Part shown: positions 44,074 through 54,600 of the stretch, in pieces
Layout: the number at the start of each line of letters is the position of its first letter
Position numbering within the stretch: the stretch's first letter is position 1
Assembly (NCBI RefSeq): GCF_013167215.1
Contig: NZ_JABJWY010000037.1
Span: 136,050 to 200,049 of the forward strand
Origin: Sphingobacterium prati
Lineage (GTDB): Bacteria > Bacteroidota > Bacteroidia > Sphingobacteriales > Sphingobacteriaceae
Reading direction: 5' to 3'
Length of the DNA stretch: 64,000 bases
Position numbers and translations under genes: made by a program
The notes under the pieces: model-generated
The model's input: the letters and a program-made list of their open reading frames with translations, nothing else
Told to the model about the DNA's origin: nothing
Database searches by the model: none

Positions 44074-45093
44074 ATGAAAATTAGACACTATATCGGATTG
44101 ATGCTGCTATTTATAGTCGCCTTCCAGAGTTGTAAAAAAGACGAAACGCAAGCAAGATTGGCTAGTAATGATGCCGTAAAACCGGCAGTATTTAACCTTG
44201 ATAAGACCAACTTAAGCTTGTCGAAAGATAATGCGAATGATACAGTATTACACCTCAACATAATCCAGCCTGACTTTGGTTTTCAAGCTGCGGTAACCAA
44301 TGTGCTACAGTTTGGCCTTAAAGGGGACAATTTTAAAACGGTAAAGGAAGTAGTTATTCCGAGTGGCCGTAGCGCCATGGGTTTTACGGGGTATGAACTG
44401 AATAGCTACTTACTTGCCTTAGGTGTGCCAACTGGGAAAGCCTCTGAATTTGATGTTCGCCTCAAGTCAAGTATCAACACGAAAATTGCGGCCGTATTTT
44501 CTGCTTCAGCAAGTCTTAAAGCAAGTCCATACGCGTCCACTAGCTATTTGTATGCCATAGGCGCGTACGAAGATTGGGTTGAGGCTAATGCCGAATCGTT
44601 GATTTCGCCGACGAGCGATGGAATCTACACGGGAATAATCAATTTTCCAGAAGGAAAATTGACATTTAAACTGACACCTGAACGGAATTGGAGTAATTCG
44701 TATGGAGAGACAGAGCCGGGTAAAATAGTTTACAATGGCGGTCAAGACATTAAGGCTCCGCGCACAGGAAATCTCGAACTTCAGGTCAATACCAACACAA
44801 ATACCATCTCATACAAAGACCATAGCTGGGGCGTAATTGGTAGTGCGACGCCAAAAGGCTGGGATGCAGATACCGACATGAAATACGATAATGCGAACCA
44901 GGTCTGGAAGCTCACCGTCAACCTAACTGCTGGCGCGATCAAGTTCCGCAAGAATCACGACTGGGGGACCAATTTTGGTGGTGCAAATGGAAGTTTAGTT
45001 GCAGGTGGTGGCGATATCGCAGTAGCAAGTGCAGGTACCTATGATATTGTCGTTGACCTGAATGCGAATACCTACACTTTAACTAAGAAATAA
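44074..45093 (+). CDS. SusE/SusF-like outer-membrane starch-binding lipoprotein
   Basis: This 339-residue lipoprotein (lipobox FQSC, Cys at residue 20) has the SusE layout. An N-terminal Ig-like domain (~35-150; FNLDKTNLSLSKDN) is followed by two repeated starch-binding modules (~155-245 and ~250-338). Each begins with a LYAIGAYEDW- or WGVIGSATPKGWDADTDMKYD-type strand and ends in LEL/YTL strands; the ligand-binding Trp in GWDADTDM is kept in the second. SusE proteins hold starch at the surface and influence the size of imported oligomers. It is the only such protein here, where Bacteroides often has both SusE and SusF. Its stop overlaps the next start by one base. Confidence 0.88.
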   Translation: MKIRHYIGLMLLFIVAFQSCKKDETQARLASNDAVKPAVFNLDKTNLSLSKDNANDTVLHLNIIQPDFGFQAAVTNVLQFGLKGDNFKTVKEVVIPSGRSAMGFTGYELNSYLLALGVPTGKASEFDVRLKSSINTKIAAVFSASASLKASPYASTSYLYAIGAYEDWVEANAESLISPTSDGIYTGIINFPEGKLTFKLTPERNWSNSYGETEPGKIVYNGGQDIKAPRTGNLELQVNTNTNTISYKDHSWGVIGSATPKGWDADTDMKYDNANQVWKLTVNLTAGAIKFRKNHDWGTNFGGANGSLVAGGGDIAVASAGTYDIVVDLNANTYTLTKK

Positions 45094-46961
45094 TGCCGAT
45101 TATGCTGAAAAAAACAATAACGCTTACCACAATTGTTGTGGCACTAACAACCCTTGGATGGAGCCCCTTATTGGGGCAATCCATTCAGCGCGTAGAACCA
45201 TTAAATTGGTGGGTAGGAATGGAAGATCCGACTGTGCAGCTTGTCGTCTATGGACCTCAGATTGGAAAAAGTGAGGTACAGGTAGAGGATAAAGGGATAG
45301 AGCTGATGAAAATCAATCGTGTAGAAAATCCCAACTACCTGTTTTTGGATGTCAAAGTTACTGCTTCGGCTCAACCGGGCTGGTCAACCTTTACCTTTAG
45401 CCAGGGAAAGAAAAAGCTAACTTACCGCTATGAATTAAAACAAAGAGACCAAAGGGTAAAAGCGCAAGGGGTAAATAGTACGGACTTGATCTACCTGATT
45501 ATGCCTGATCGTTTTGCAAATGGCAATAAGGCAAATGACCAAGTAAAGGGCATGCTGGATATGAGCTTAAACCGGGATTCGATGTACCTGCGTCACGGTG
45601 GTGATCTGGATGGGATCATCGGTAAGCTGGATTACTTACAAGATCTTGGCGTGACATCGTTGTGGTTAACACCCGTGTTGACCAACGATATGCCGCAAGC
45701 GTCCTATCACGGCTATGCCAATACCGAAACCTATCATATCGATCCTCGATTTGGCAGCAACGATACCTATGTGCAATTGGGCGAACAGCTGCATAAGCGT
45801 CAGATGAAATTGATTTTTGATGTGGTACCTAACCATATCGGTAGCTATCATTGGACGGTGAAAGACAAACCAATGTCCGATTGGCTCAATGAATGGCCAA
45901 GCTATACACAGACGTCCTACAAAGATCAGACTGTTTTCGATCCGTATGCATCGGCAGACGACAAAAAGAAAATGGTCAAAGGCTGGTTTGTCCCCACTAT
46001 GCCAGATATGAACGAGCAGAACCCTTATGTTCAAAACTATTTGACCCAAAGTCACATCTGGTGGATAGAGACTGCGGCAATTGATGGATTTCGTATCGAT
46101 ACCTACCCCTATAATGATCTTGATTTTATGGCTAAATGGACCGATCGAATCCAGCAGGAGTACCCTAATTTCACTTTTTTTGGCGAAACCTGGGTGCATG
46201 GCGTCGCTAACCAAGCTTATTTTCTTGGCGGAAAACGCTTAGGTCAGGATGTGGATTCTAAGTTGATGGGCGTCACGGATTTTCAGCTGAATTACGCGAT
46301 CGGTGATGCGCTCAATCAAAAGACCGAATGGACCGCAGGCGCGAATAAATTGTATTCTACCTTGGCCTCAGACTATCAGTACCCGACACCTGAGCGCAAT
46401 GTACTGTTTTTGGATAACCACGATAAAGATCGTTTTTTCTCCGTTGTGGGCGAAAATGTACAGAAATACAAATCGGCCATGGCCTGGCTAATGACGACAA
46501 GGGGTATCCCGCAATTGTACTATGGTGCGGAGATTCTGATGAAAAATTTCTCCAATCCCGACGGCTTATTACGGGAAGATTTTCAAGGCGGTTTTGCGGG
46601 TGACAAATTGGATAAGTTTAGCCCTAAAGGGAGAACAAAAGCGGAGCAGGACATGTGGAGCTATGTGCAGACCTTGGCCAATTATCGAAAACAACATGCC
46701 GTTTTACAAACCGGTAAAACGATGCAGTATGTACCCGAAGATGGGATTTATGTTTATTTCCGTTATAACGAGCAGCATACGGTCATGGTGGTCATGAACT
46801 GTAATGATACAACGAAGGAGCTCAAATTGGATCGCTTTAAAGAGAGAAACAATAATGCAAAATCCTATTTCGACATTATCCAAAAACAAGAGACTAGTCC
46901 AGCTGACAATACCTTGAAGTTGGAAGCTTATGAGACTAAAGTCCTTGAGCTTAAATTTTAA
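45093..46961 (+). CDS. GH13 periplasmic neopullulanase/cyclomaltodextrinase (SusA-like)
   Basis: This secreted enzyme has 622 residues with a signal peptide ending LLGQ (residue 29), no lipobox, and begins within the stop of SusE (taATG), so it is translationally coupled; ATG 45102 (MLKK) is a possible alternative. Residues ~33-118 are the N-terminal beta domain of neopullulanase-type enzymes; the barrel follows from ~130. Active-site regions are DVVPNHIG (243-250), GFRIDTYPY with nucleophile Asp336, FFGETWVHG with acid/base Glu365, and FLDNHDKDR with Asp444. It should cut maltodextrins in the periplasm down to maltose and glucose. No GH97 or GH31 alpha-glucosidase is in the locus, so maltose is the probable end product passed to the permease and phosphorylase. 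Confidence 0.92.
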   Translation: MPIMLKKTITLTTIVVALTTLGWSPLLGQSIQRVEPLNWWVGMEDPTVQLVVYGPQIGKSEVQVEDKGIELMKINRVENPNYLFLDVKVTASAQPGWSTFTFSQGKKKLTYRYELKQRDQRVKAQGVNSTDLIYLIMPDRFANGNKANDQVKGMLDMSLNRDSMYLRHGGDLDGIIGKLDYLQDLGVTSLWLTPVLTNDMPQASYHGYANTETYHIDPRFGSNDTYVQLGEQLHKRQMKLIFDVVPNHIGSYHWTVKDKPMSDWLNEWPSYTQTSYKDQTVFDPYASADDKKKMVKGWFVPTMPDMNEQNPYVQNYLTQSHIWWIETAAIDGFRIDTYPYNDLDFMAKWTDRIQQEYPNFTFFGETWVHGVANQAYFLGGKRLGQDVDSKLMGVTDFQLNYAIGDALNQKTEWTAGANKLYSTLASDYQYPTPERNVLFLDNHDKDRFFSVVGENVQKYKSAMAWLMTTRGIPQLYYGAEILMKNFSNPDGLLREDFQGGFAGDKLDKFSPKGRTKAEQDMWSYVQTLANYRKQHAVLQTGKTMQYVPEDGIYVYFRYNEQHTVMVVMNCNDTTKELKLDRFKERNNNAKSYFDIIQKQETSPADNTLKLEAYETKVLELKF

Positions 46962-46994
46962 CACGAATTAAAATTCTATATAGTTCATTTTTCA

Positions 46995-47642
46995 ATGATT
47001 AATTATAATACTGTAAAAGCCGTAATATTTGATTTGGACGGTGTGTTGGTTGATACGGCAATCTACCATTTTCAAGCTTGGCATAGATTAGCGGAAGGCT
47101 TGGGCTATTCGTTCAGCATTGTCGACAACGAACAGCTGAAAGGTGTTAGTCGCATTGAATCCCTGGAGTTGATTTTGAAATGGGCAGGACTGGAAAAATC
47201 CAAAACGGAAAAAGAAGAGTTGCTGCGGCAGAAAAACCTATGGTACTTGGAGCTGATCGAGCAGCTTAGTCCAGCACATTTGCTTTCAGGAAGTCTGGAC
47301 CTGCTAGAAAAGCTGCGGGAAAAGGGAATTAAAATTGCACTTGGCTCGGCAAGTAAGAATGCATTGGGCATCCTTGAAAAGACGGGAATTGTCGGTTATT
47401 TCGACGCCCTGATTGATGGAAATGCGGTTCAGTTGTCAAAACCCAACCCCGAGGTTTTTCTAAAAGGAGCCGAAGCATTGGGGACAGCAGCAGCATACTG
47501 TCTCGTTCTGGAAGATGCCCAGGCCGGAATAGATGCTGCCAGGGCAGCAGGCATGCAAGTAATCGGGGTAGGACAAGCCGAGAACCTAAAAGGAGCCGAT
47601 TTGGTGGTGGCTGATTTAGGGACCTTAGTAGATAAATTTTAA
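46995..47642 (+). CDS. pgmB: Beta-phosphoglucomutase
   Basis: This 215-residue cytoplasmic HAD-superfamily enzyme interconverts beta-glucose-1-phosphate and glucose-6-phosphate. The motifs are FDLDGVLVDTA (nucleophile Asp14 and acid/base Asp16), LKGVSRIESL with the substrate-binding Arg, GSASKNA, SKPNPEVFL and LEDAQAGIDAA, the standard beta-PGM set. It takes the beta-glucose-1-phosphate made by the maltose phosphorylase encoded next, which leaves little doubt about its role. It follows the periplasmic GH13 by 33 bases. Confidence 0.95.
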   Translation: MINYNTVKAVIFDLDGVLVDTAIYHFQAWHRLAEGLGYSFSIVDNEQLKGVSRIESLELILKWAGLEKSKTEKEELLRQKNLWYLELIEQLSPAHLLSGSLDLLEKLREKGIKIALGSASKNALGILEKTGIVGYFDALIDGNAVQLSKPNPEVFLKGAEALGTAAAYCLVLEDAQAGIDAARAAGMQVIGVGQAENLKGADLVVADLGTLVDKF

Positions 47643-47677
47643 CGTATAGTAGCAATTTAGTTGATGATACTGCGATG

Positions 47678-47716
47678 TAAATGATATTGGATTGGCATAC
47701 AATACATTATCATTTA
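47678..47716. promoter_or_regulatory. Inverted repeat before the maltose phosphorylase gene
   Basis: TAAATGATA (47678-47686) and TATCATTTA (47708-47716) are perfect 9-bp arms 21 bp apart in the 111-base gap between pgmB and the phosphorylase. It may be a hairpin or operator; no promoter consensus is clear beside it. Confidence 0.3.
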
Positions 47717-47753
47717 TACAGGGCTCTCATTAGGTATTGAAAAAAGTAAATCA

Positions 47754-50063
47754 ATGAAAACATATATTAAACATAACCCTTGGCAAATAATTGAGGATAC
47801 ATTTCGTCCCGAGCATAATGAGTTTTCGGAAAGTATTTTTGCCATAGGCAATGGTCGCATGGGGCAGAGAGCCAATTTTGAAGAATATTTTAGCGGCAAG
47901 AGCCTTCAAGGCTCTTATCTCGCAGGTATCTATTATCCGGATAAAACGCGCGTGGGCTGGTGGAAAAATGGTTACCCGGAGTATTTTGCAAAAGTCATCA
48001 ATTCCTTCAATTGGATCGGTCTGGATATTGCGATCAATGGTCAACGATTAGACTTGGCACAGGTAACCGTCCTATCGTTTGAACGTCGGTTGGATATGCA
48101 GCGTGGTGTGCTGCAGCGTAGTTTTGTGGTACGGATGCATGATGGGGTCGAAGTTAAAGTAGAAGCAAGCCGTATGTACCATCTTTTTGCGTCTGAAACA
48201 GCCTCCTTGCAATATCAAGTACAGGCACTCACAGCAGATGTCACAATTGAGTTGACCTCTTTTTTGGATGCAGAGGTGGTCAATCGAGATAGCAACTACG
48301 ATGAGAAATTCTGGGAGCCATTGGAACAGGGACAGCAAGGGCAAAATCTTTTTGTCTCCTCGCGGACGAAAAAGACAGGCTTTGAGGTATGTGCCGAACT
48401 GGAAACGCGCGTCACAGGAACCGATGGAGTTATCGAGGCCGGTGAGATCGTTTCAAAAGACGGCTATATGGCCCAACGTTATACGGCAACAGTCGCTAAA
48501 TCACATACACTTTGTGTAGAAAAAAGAGTAGCGATCATTACTTCCGAAAACCATGTCGCTGAAAAATTGAGGACGGTAGCTACAGGACGATTGACGGACC
48601 TAAGGGCATTTCATTTTGACCAACTGAAGGAAAAGCAGGCAAAGGCTTGGCAGGCAATCTGGGACGAAAGTGATATCGAGATTTTTGGCGATGTAGCTGC
48701 ACAACAAGCCATTCGCTACAATATCTTCCAACTCAATCAAACGTATACGGGGGAGGATGCCCGACTGAATATCGGTCCAAAAGGATTCACGGGAGAGAAG
48801 TATGGCGGAGTGACCTACTGGGATACAGAAGCTTATTGTATTCCATTCTATCTGGCCACACAAACACCTGAAATTGCGCGCAATCTACTTTTGTATCGCT
48901 ATCAGCAGCTTGATAAGGCGATTGAAAATGCAGGAAAATTAGGTTTCAGTAATGGAGCAGCCCTTTTTCCGATGGTCACTATTAACGGGGAGGAATGTCA
49001 CAATGAGTGGGAGATTACTTTTGAAGAAATACATCGCAACGGCGCAATTGCCTTTGCCATCTACAATTATGTGCGTTATACAGGGGATAACGATTATATC
49101 TGGTCACACGGATTGGATGTATTGATCGCAATCAGTAGATTTTGGGCTCAACGTGTCAATTGGAGTACTGACAAGGAACAATATGTGATGTTGGGCGTAA
49201 CAGGGCCTAATGAATACGAGAATAATGTCAACAACAATTGGTATACCAACCGGATTGCCTCCTGGTGCCTGGACTATACCCTGACCTGCCTCCGGAACTG
49301 CGAAAAATCCCGAGCCGAAATTTTTACAGCATTGTTAGCGAGACTGAAATTAACTGCTGATGAACAAAACCATTGGCAGCATATCATCGACAAGCTCTAT
49401 TTTCCTTACGATGAAAAGAGAAAAATCTTTTTACAGCAGGATGGTTTTCTGGATAAAGAATTGATCCCTGTGCAGGAGCTCGATCCATCGCAAAGGCCAA
49501 TCAATCAAAAATGGAGCTGGGACCGTATTTTGCGCTCCTGCTATATCAAGCAGGCAGACGTACTGCAGGGCTTTTACTTTCTGGAGGAGCATTTTGATGA
49601 AGAGACATTGGACCGACATTTTGAATTCTACGAACCCCTAACTGTACATGAAAGTTCGCTTTCGCCTTGTGTTCACGCTATTCTGGCGGCCAAACTGGGT
49701 AAGACTGCCAAAGCATATGAATTTTATCTACGTACATCACGTCTAGATTTGGATGATTACAATAACGATACTGAAGATGGTCTGCATATCACATCGATGG
49801 CAGGCACATGGATGACTATTGTTGAAGGTTTTGCAGGAATGCGTGTTAAAGATGGACGGCTCTATTTAAACCCAATGTTGCCACCGGAGTGGAAGGGCTA
49901 TAAGTTCCGTATCTTGTTTCGTGGGGCGACACTGCTGATTGCAGTATATGCCGATTTTTATACCATCGAAAACGTCAGTGATACACCAGCCCATATCCAG
50001 ACAGCTGCAGAAGTGTTCGTGTTGGCTGGACATGGAACAAAGCAGATTTCGCAGGTTAGATAA
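47754..50063 (+). CDS. GH65 maltose phosphorylase
   Basis: This 769-residue cytoplasmic enzyme (no signal peptide) splits maltose with phosphate to glucose and beta-glucose-1-phosphate. The GH65 layout is complete: N-terminal beta-sandwich (~1-270), linker, (alpha/alpha)6 barrel (~320-690) and a C-terminal beta domain. The catalytic acid is Glu487 in GVTGPNEYENN, the same number and motif as in the Lactobacillus brevis enzyme. HNEWEITFEEIHRNGA and the phosphate-binding HESSLSPCVHA region are present. Maltose rather than trehalose or kojibiose specificity is inferred from neighbours: periplasmic neopullulanase, beta-PGM and an SLC45-like permease. It stores the glycosidic bond energy as a sugar phosphate, saving one ATP per maltose. 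Confidence 0.93.
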   Translation: MKTYIKHNPWQIIEDTFRPEHNEFSESIFAIGNGRMGQRANFEEYFSGKSLQGSYLAGIYYPDKTRVGWWKNGYPEYFAKVINSFNWIGLDIAINGQRLDLAQVTVLSFERRLDMQRGVLQRSFVVRMHDGVEVKVEASRMYHLFASETASLQYQVQALTADVTIELTSFLDAEVVNRDSNYDEKFWEPLEQGQQGQNLFVSSRTKKTGFEVCAELETRVTGTDGVIEAGEIVSKDGYMAQRYTATVAKSHTLCVEKRVAIITSENHVAEKLRTVATGRLTDLRAFHFDQLKEKQAKAWQAIWDESDIEIFGDVAAQQAIRYNIFQLNQTYTGEDARLNIGPKGFTGEKYGGVTYWDTEAYCIPFYLATQTPEIARNLLLYRYQQLDKAIENAGKLGFSNGAALFPMVTINGEECHNEWEITFEEIHRNGAIAFAIYNYVRYTGDNDYIWSHGLDVLIAISRFWAQRVNWSTDKEQYVMLGVTGPNEYENNVNNNWYTNRIASWCLDYTLTCLRNCEKSRAEIFTALLARLKLTADEQNHWQHIIDKLYFPYDEKRKIFLQQDGFLDKELIPVQELDPSQRPINQKWSWDRILRSCYIKQADVLQGFYFLEEHFDEETLDRHFEFYEPLTVHESSLSPCVHAILAAKLGKTAKAYEFYLRTSRLDLDDYNNDTEDGLHITSMAGTWMTIVEGFAGMRVKDGRLYLNPMLPPEWKGYKFRILFRGATLLIAVYADFYTIENVSDTPAHIQTAAEVFVLAGHGTKQISQVR

Positions 50064-50163
50064 ACCTAAGTTTTCAGCGGTGAAAGACAAGCGCTTTCGC
50101 TGCTGAAAATCGAAGTTAAATGGTAATTAAATTGTATTTTGTCTTAAATTTTGATAGCCTATT

Positions 50164-51489
50164 ATGGGAAATAAACCTGAATTAAGTATAAGCCAGGTCG
50201 TTAACATGAGTTTTGGGTTTTTAGGAATACAAATGGGCTTTGCTTTACAGAACGGCAATGCTTCGCGTATCCTACAGACTTTTGGTGCCGATGTGGAGCA
50301 TCTCTCATTATTTTGGTTGGCAGCACCGATAACTGGTATGATCGTTCAGCCTATTATTGGCCATTATAGTGACCGGACATGGGTTCGTCTTGGGCGTCGC
50401 CGTCCTTATATATTGGTGGGTGCCTTACTGACAACATTGACGTTGTTACTCATGCCAAATGCAGCTTTATTTACAGCCTTGCTTCCTCCACTTTGGATCG
50501 GAGCAGGTCTACTGATGTTTATGGATGCATCGATCAATGTAACCATGGAGCCGTTTAGGGCGCTGATAGGAGATAACCTGCCGAGCAGTCAGCGTAGTCT
50601 TGGATTTTCGGTGCAGACCTTCCTCATCGGTATCGGAGCGGTCGTAGGATCACTATTGCCCTATATCTTAACAAACTACTTGGGCTTTTCCGGTACTGCG
50701 GCACCGGGGCATGTCCCCGCAAATGTAATTTACTCGTTTTATGCTGGTGGATTGGTACTACTATTGTCCGTATTATGGTCGGTGCTCAAAACGAAAGAAT
50801 ATAGTCCGTCGGAACTGAAATCATTTGCTGAAAATAAAACTGAAACAGCTGAAAGTACTGCTGCTTTTGGATTAAGTACCATCGTTCGTGATATCAAGGA
50901 GATGCCGGCAGTTATGAAGAAATTGGGCTGGGTACAGTTTTTTTCCTGGTTTGCATTATTCATGATGTGGGTGTATACAACACCGGCTATTGCTGAATCT
51001 GTCTTTTATCTAAAAGCTGGAAGTCGCCAGGATCTTTATATGGAAGCCGCCAACTGGGTAGGTGTGCTGTTTGGGATTTACAACGGAGTTTCGGCGATCT
51101 ATGCCCTGTTTATCCCTAAAATTGCAAAACGCTATGGACGCAGTAAAACCCATGCTTTTGGACTGATTGTGGGCGGTCTTTCGCTGATCTCATTGTTTTT
51201 GATCAAAGATGCTACGTTGCTTGTCATACCGATGCTTGGTATTGGCATCGCCTGGGGGAGCATACTGGCCATGCCCTATGCCATCTTGAGCGATCATTTG
51301 CCGCCAACGAAAATGGGGGTATACATGGGCCTTTTTAATTTTTTTATTACACTGCCGCAGATTGTATGTGGGTTCTTCGGAGGGATGATTATTAAATTCC
51401 TCTTCCAGAGCCAATCCATCTATGGCTTGTTGCTGGCAGGGGTATTTATGTTTTTGGCAGCCTTTTTTGTTCCCAAAAGTAAGCAATAA
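50164..51489 (+). CDS. SLC45-like MFS transporter, predicted maltose permease
   Basis: This 441-residue, ~12-helix inner-membrane transporter differs from the sugar porter of the fructan locus. NMSFGFLGIQMGFALQNGNASRI in helix 1 and HYSDRTWVRLGRRRPYIL in the loop after helix 2 are characteristic of the SLC45/sucrose-H+ symporter-like group found in many Bacteroidota maltose loci. The large central loop (~215-250) is charged. It should bring maltose from the periplasm to the phosphorylase. It is the last gene of the starch unit, 100 bases after the phosphorylase, and is followed by a long palindrome at 51495. Confidence 0.88.
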   Translation: MGNKPELSISQVVNMSFGFLGIQMGFALQNGNASRILQTFGADVEHLSLFWLAAPITGMIVQPIIGHYSDRTWVRLGRRRPYILVGALLTTLTLLLMPNAALFTALLPPLWIGAGLLMFMDASINVTMEPFRALIGDNLPSSQRSLGFSVQTFLIGIGAVVGSLLPYILTNYLGFSGTAAPGHVPANVIYSFYAGGLVLLLSVLWSVLKTKEYSPSELKSFAENKTETAESTAAFGLSTIVRDIKEMPAVMKKLGWVQFFSWFALFMMWVYTTPAIAESVFYLKAGSRQDLYMEAANWVGVLFGIYNGVSAIYALFIPKIAKRYGRSKTHAFGLIVGGLSLISLFLIKDATLLVIPMLGIGIAWGSILAMPYAILSDHLPPTKMGVYMGLFNFFITLPQIVCGFFGGMIIKFLFQSQSIYGLLLAGVFMFLAAFFVPKSKQ

Positions 51490-51494
51490 TTTAA

Positions 51495-51532
51495 AGGACT
51501 GCGTTTGACATCATGATGTCAAACGCAGTCCT
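51495..51532. terminator. Perfect 38-bp palindrome between convergent permease and hybrid sensor genes
   Basis: AGGACTGCGTTTGACATCA (51495-51513) is followed at once by its exact reverse complement (51514-51532), with no spacer. As RNA it folds to a long stem with a tight loop, flanked by AAA and ATTT. It starts six bases after the permease stop, so it most likely ends transcription from both sides. Confidence 0.7.
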
Positions 51533-51680
51533 ATTTAGCTATTCCCAATAGCTATCGTTACTCAGCTCACAGCATAATCGCAACTACAAATCCTTAGGAT
51601 TTACCGTACTTATTCTCTTCTGCTGCCATTCCGATGGCTCCGGGCCCCGCCTTATCCTTGTATACTGTTTGTTCGAATGA

Positions 51681-54600
51681 TCAGCTGTTTTCAGTCATGT
51701 AAACACTGGGAGGCATTCCATAATGTTTATGGAAATCCCTTGAAAAATTGGATTGTACCGTATAACCGACCATGGTAGAAATTTGGGTAATGTTATATTC
51801 CCTTTGAACAAGCAACTCAGCTGCTTTCTTTAAACGCGATATATTGATCAATTCGTTGGGCGTGAGGTCAGATAAGCCTTTAATTTTACGGTATAGGGTT
51901 GGCCGGCTCATATTCATTAACCGTGCCAACTCGTCGACATTGAGATCTATGTCTGAAATATTGGCGTAGATCACGGTGTTGAGCTGGCTTATAAAATCCT
52001 TGTCTGGGGCCGAGACATTGATATCCTTCAGATTGGAAACGGAAGAATTGGTGAAATAGTTTTTGATGATCTTACGGTTGTTAAGGATGTTTCGTATCTG
52101 TACGGTCAGGAATTCTAGGGAAAAAGGCTTTTCAATATAGGCATCAGCACCAATTTTCAAACCTTTAATCTTGGAATCGAGTGCATTCTTAGCTGTCAGG
52201 AAGATGACCGGAATATGGCTGTATAGGATGTCGCTTTTGATACGTTTACATAAGGCAAGGCCATCCATAATGGGCATCATGATATCTGTCAAGACGAGCT
52301 GTACATTGTCCTGGTCTAATATTTCAAGCGCTTCGGCTCCGTTGCCCGCACGCAGAATGGTGTAATCTGTTTTTAGCTCTTTATTGAGGTAAGCCAGTAT
52401 TTCTTTGTTGTCTTCGACGATGAGGACCACGGGTTTTTCGGTACTTTCATCCTCTTTCGGATACAGTTTGTCCTCATGATCTGTTTCTTCGAGGAAGGGA
52501 ATGTCAAGCGACTGTTCCTGAAGGATTGGCAGTGAGAGTAAAAAAATATTGCGGTTTTGTTCGGTATATGCTAAGGATAAAGTTCCTTGATGCAGTTCGA
52601 CAAGCGAGCGGGAGAGTGGTAGACCAATGCCTGTACCAGTATCCTTGTTTGATTCATTCAGCCGATAAAAAGGTTCAAAGATCTTTTCTCTCTTCTCGAA
52701 TGGAATAATATCGCCGTCGTTTCGAAACTCTATATTAAACATAATGTCGTCACTGTTGAATGGAAGCAATTTGATATGCACCTGCTGGGTGGCATATTTT
52801 ATGGCATTATGGATCAAGTTGGTGAATACCTTGCGCAAGGCTTCTTCGTCGACTTGGGCAGTGAGTGTAATCCGCGGCAAGGAAAGATCATATTGCAACA
52901 TCTTTTCTTTCGCTAGAACGTTTAGGTCATTGAAAACGTCAAGTAGCAAGCTGTTAATGTCCGTTTTTGTAAAGATAAGGCTCATATTATTTGTTTCTGC
53001 TTTTCTAAAGTCCAAAAGCTGATTTGTAAGCCTAATCAGCCTCGTTGTGTTTTTTTCGATCAAGGCAAGGTCGTTTACCGTATCTTTATCCTCCTTAAAT
53101 TGATGTGTACGGATGAGTTTCTCCAATGGCATCTTAATTAAGGTCAGTGGTGTGCGGATCTCGTGAGCGAGATTGGTAAAAAACTCCAATTTGAGATTAT
53201 AAACTTCCTGTTCTTTTTTACGTTCGTAGCTATCCATTTTTTGCGTGTTATTCGCTTTGATGAGCAAAAAATAATAGCGCAAAATCAATAACACAATCGT
53301 GCTAATGACTAAAAAGTAAAGGATGTATGCCGAGAGAGATGACCACCAGGGCGGCGAAACGACAATACGTAATTCTTTTTCCATCGGATTCCAGATACCA
53401 TTGTTGTTAGCGCCCTTAAATTTAAACGTATAGTTTCCAGGGGGAAGTTTATTGTAATAGATTTTTTGACTGCCGGTAATATCCGTCCAACCTTTGTCAT
53501 AACCTTCCATAATATAGCGATAGACATTACTCTTTGGGGAAACAAAGCTCAGGGCCGCGATATTGAAGCTGATATTGGAACTGTCGTACGGCAAGTGGAT
53601 CTCTTTTGATAGCGAAATGGACTGTTTTACGATGCCATTTTCACGGACAGGTATACTTACATTGTTGATCTGAATGCCGCTAATGAATATAGGTGGAATA
53701 AAGCTGTTCTTAATGGATTTTGTCGGGTTGAAGCTGACCATTCCTTTGATCGTGCCAAAATATAATGTTCCGTCGTTATCTTTGAAAGCTGAATTATAAT
53801 TAAACTGATCTGCGGGAAGTCCGTCTCTCGATGTATAAATGACCCTACGGGGGACATCTTCATCCAGTCTGACTAATCCACCACCTGTTGAGATCCATAT
53901 GCTGTTATTGTCATCTTCCAAGACTTTAAATACTTGATTGGAAGGTAAACCGGATTCGGTCAGATAATTGGTGAAGCGTCCATTACGACGGTATTTCGAA
54001 AGGCCGCTTTCGGTGCAAAACCAGAGGTTTTTTTTACTGTCTTCAAATAAGCCATTGACGTAATTATTGACGAGCGTATTTTGTTTACCCTGCTCGGAAA
54101 GCAAATGCTGTATCTTTCCCGAACGGCGGTTATACTGATAAACACCGCTGCCATAGGTATTGACCCAGAGTATACCATATTCATCTTCATACATGCCTTG
54201 GATCCATGCTGTAATGGGGAGGAGGTCAAAACTGTCGTTATTTTTGTTGTAAACGTATAATGCGCGGTCTGTCCCAACAAGCATGCTGTTGTCCCTGGAT
54301 TTATAGATGCAAACGGCAAAGCGGCTTTGTAAAGTACCTTTGCCGATACGGTCATAGTGCTTTTTTAATTTTCCGGTCTTTACGTCGAGTATATCCAGAC
54401 CATGTGTTGTGGAGCCTACCCAAAGATCATCGCCGATCGTTGCCAAACCATGAACATTGTTATGCGCAATACTTCCCTTTTTGCCATTGGCGACAAAATG
54501 CTGAATCTGTTGTGTTTGAGCATCTATTTTGTTTAGACCACCATCCTCTGTACCTATCCATAAATTTCCATAATTATCTTTTTTTATATCATGTACGATA

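Noticed and set aside
45666..46214. 182-codon minus-strand frame inside the periplasmic GH13 gene
   Set aside because: It covers the antisense of the catalytic region of a well-supported enzyme and has no motif of its own.
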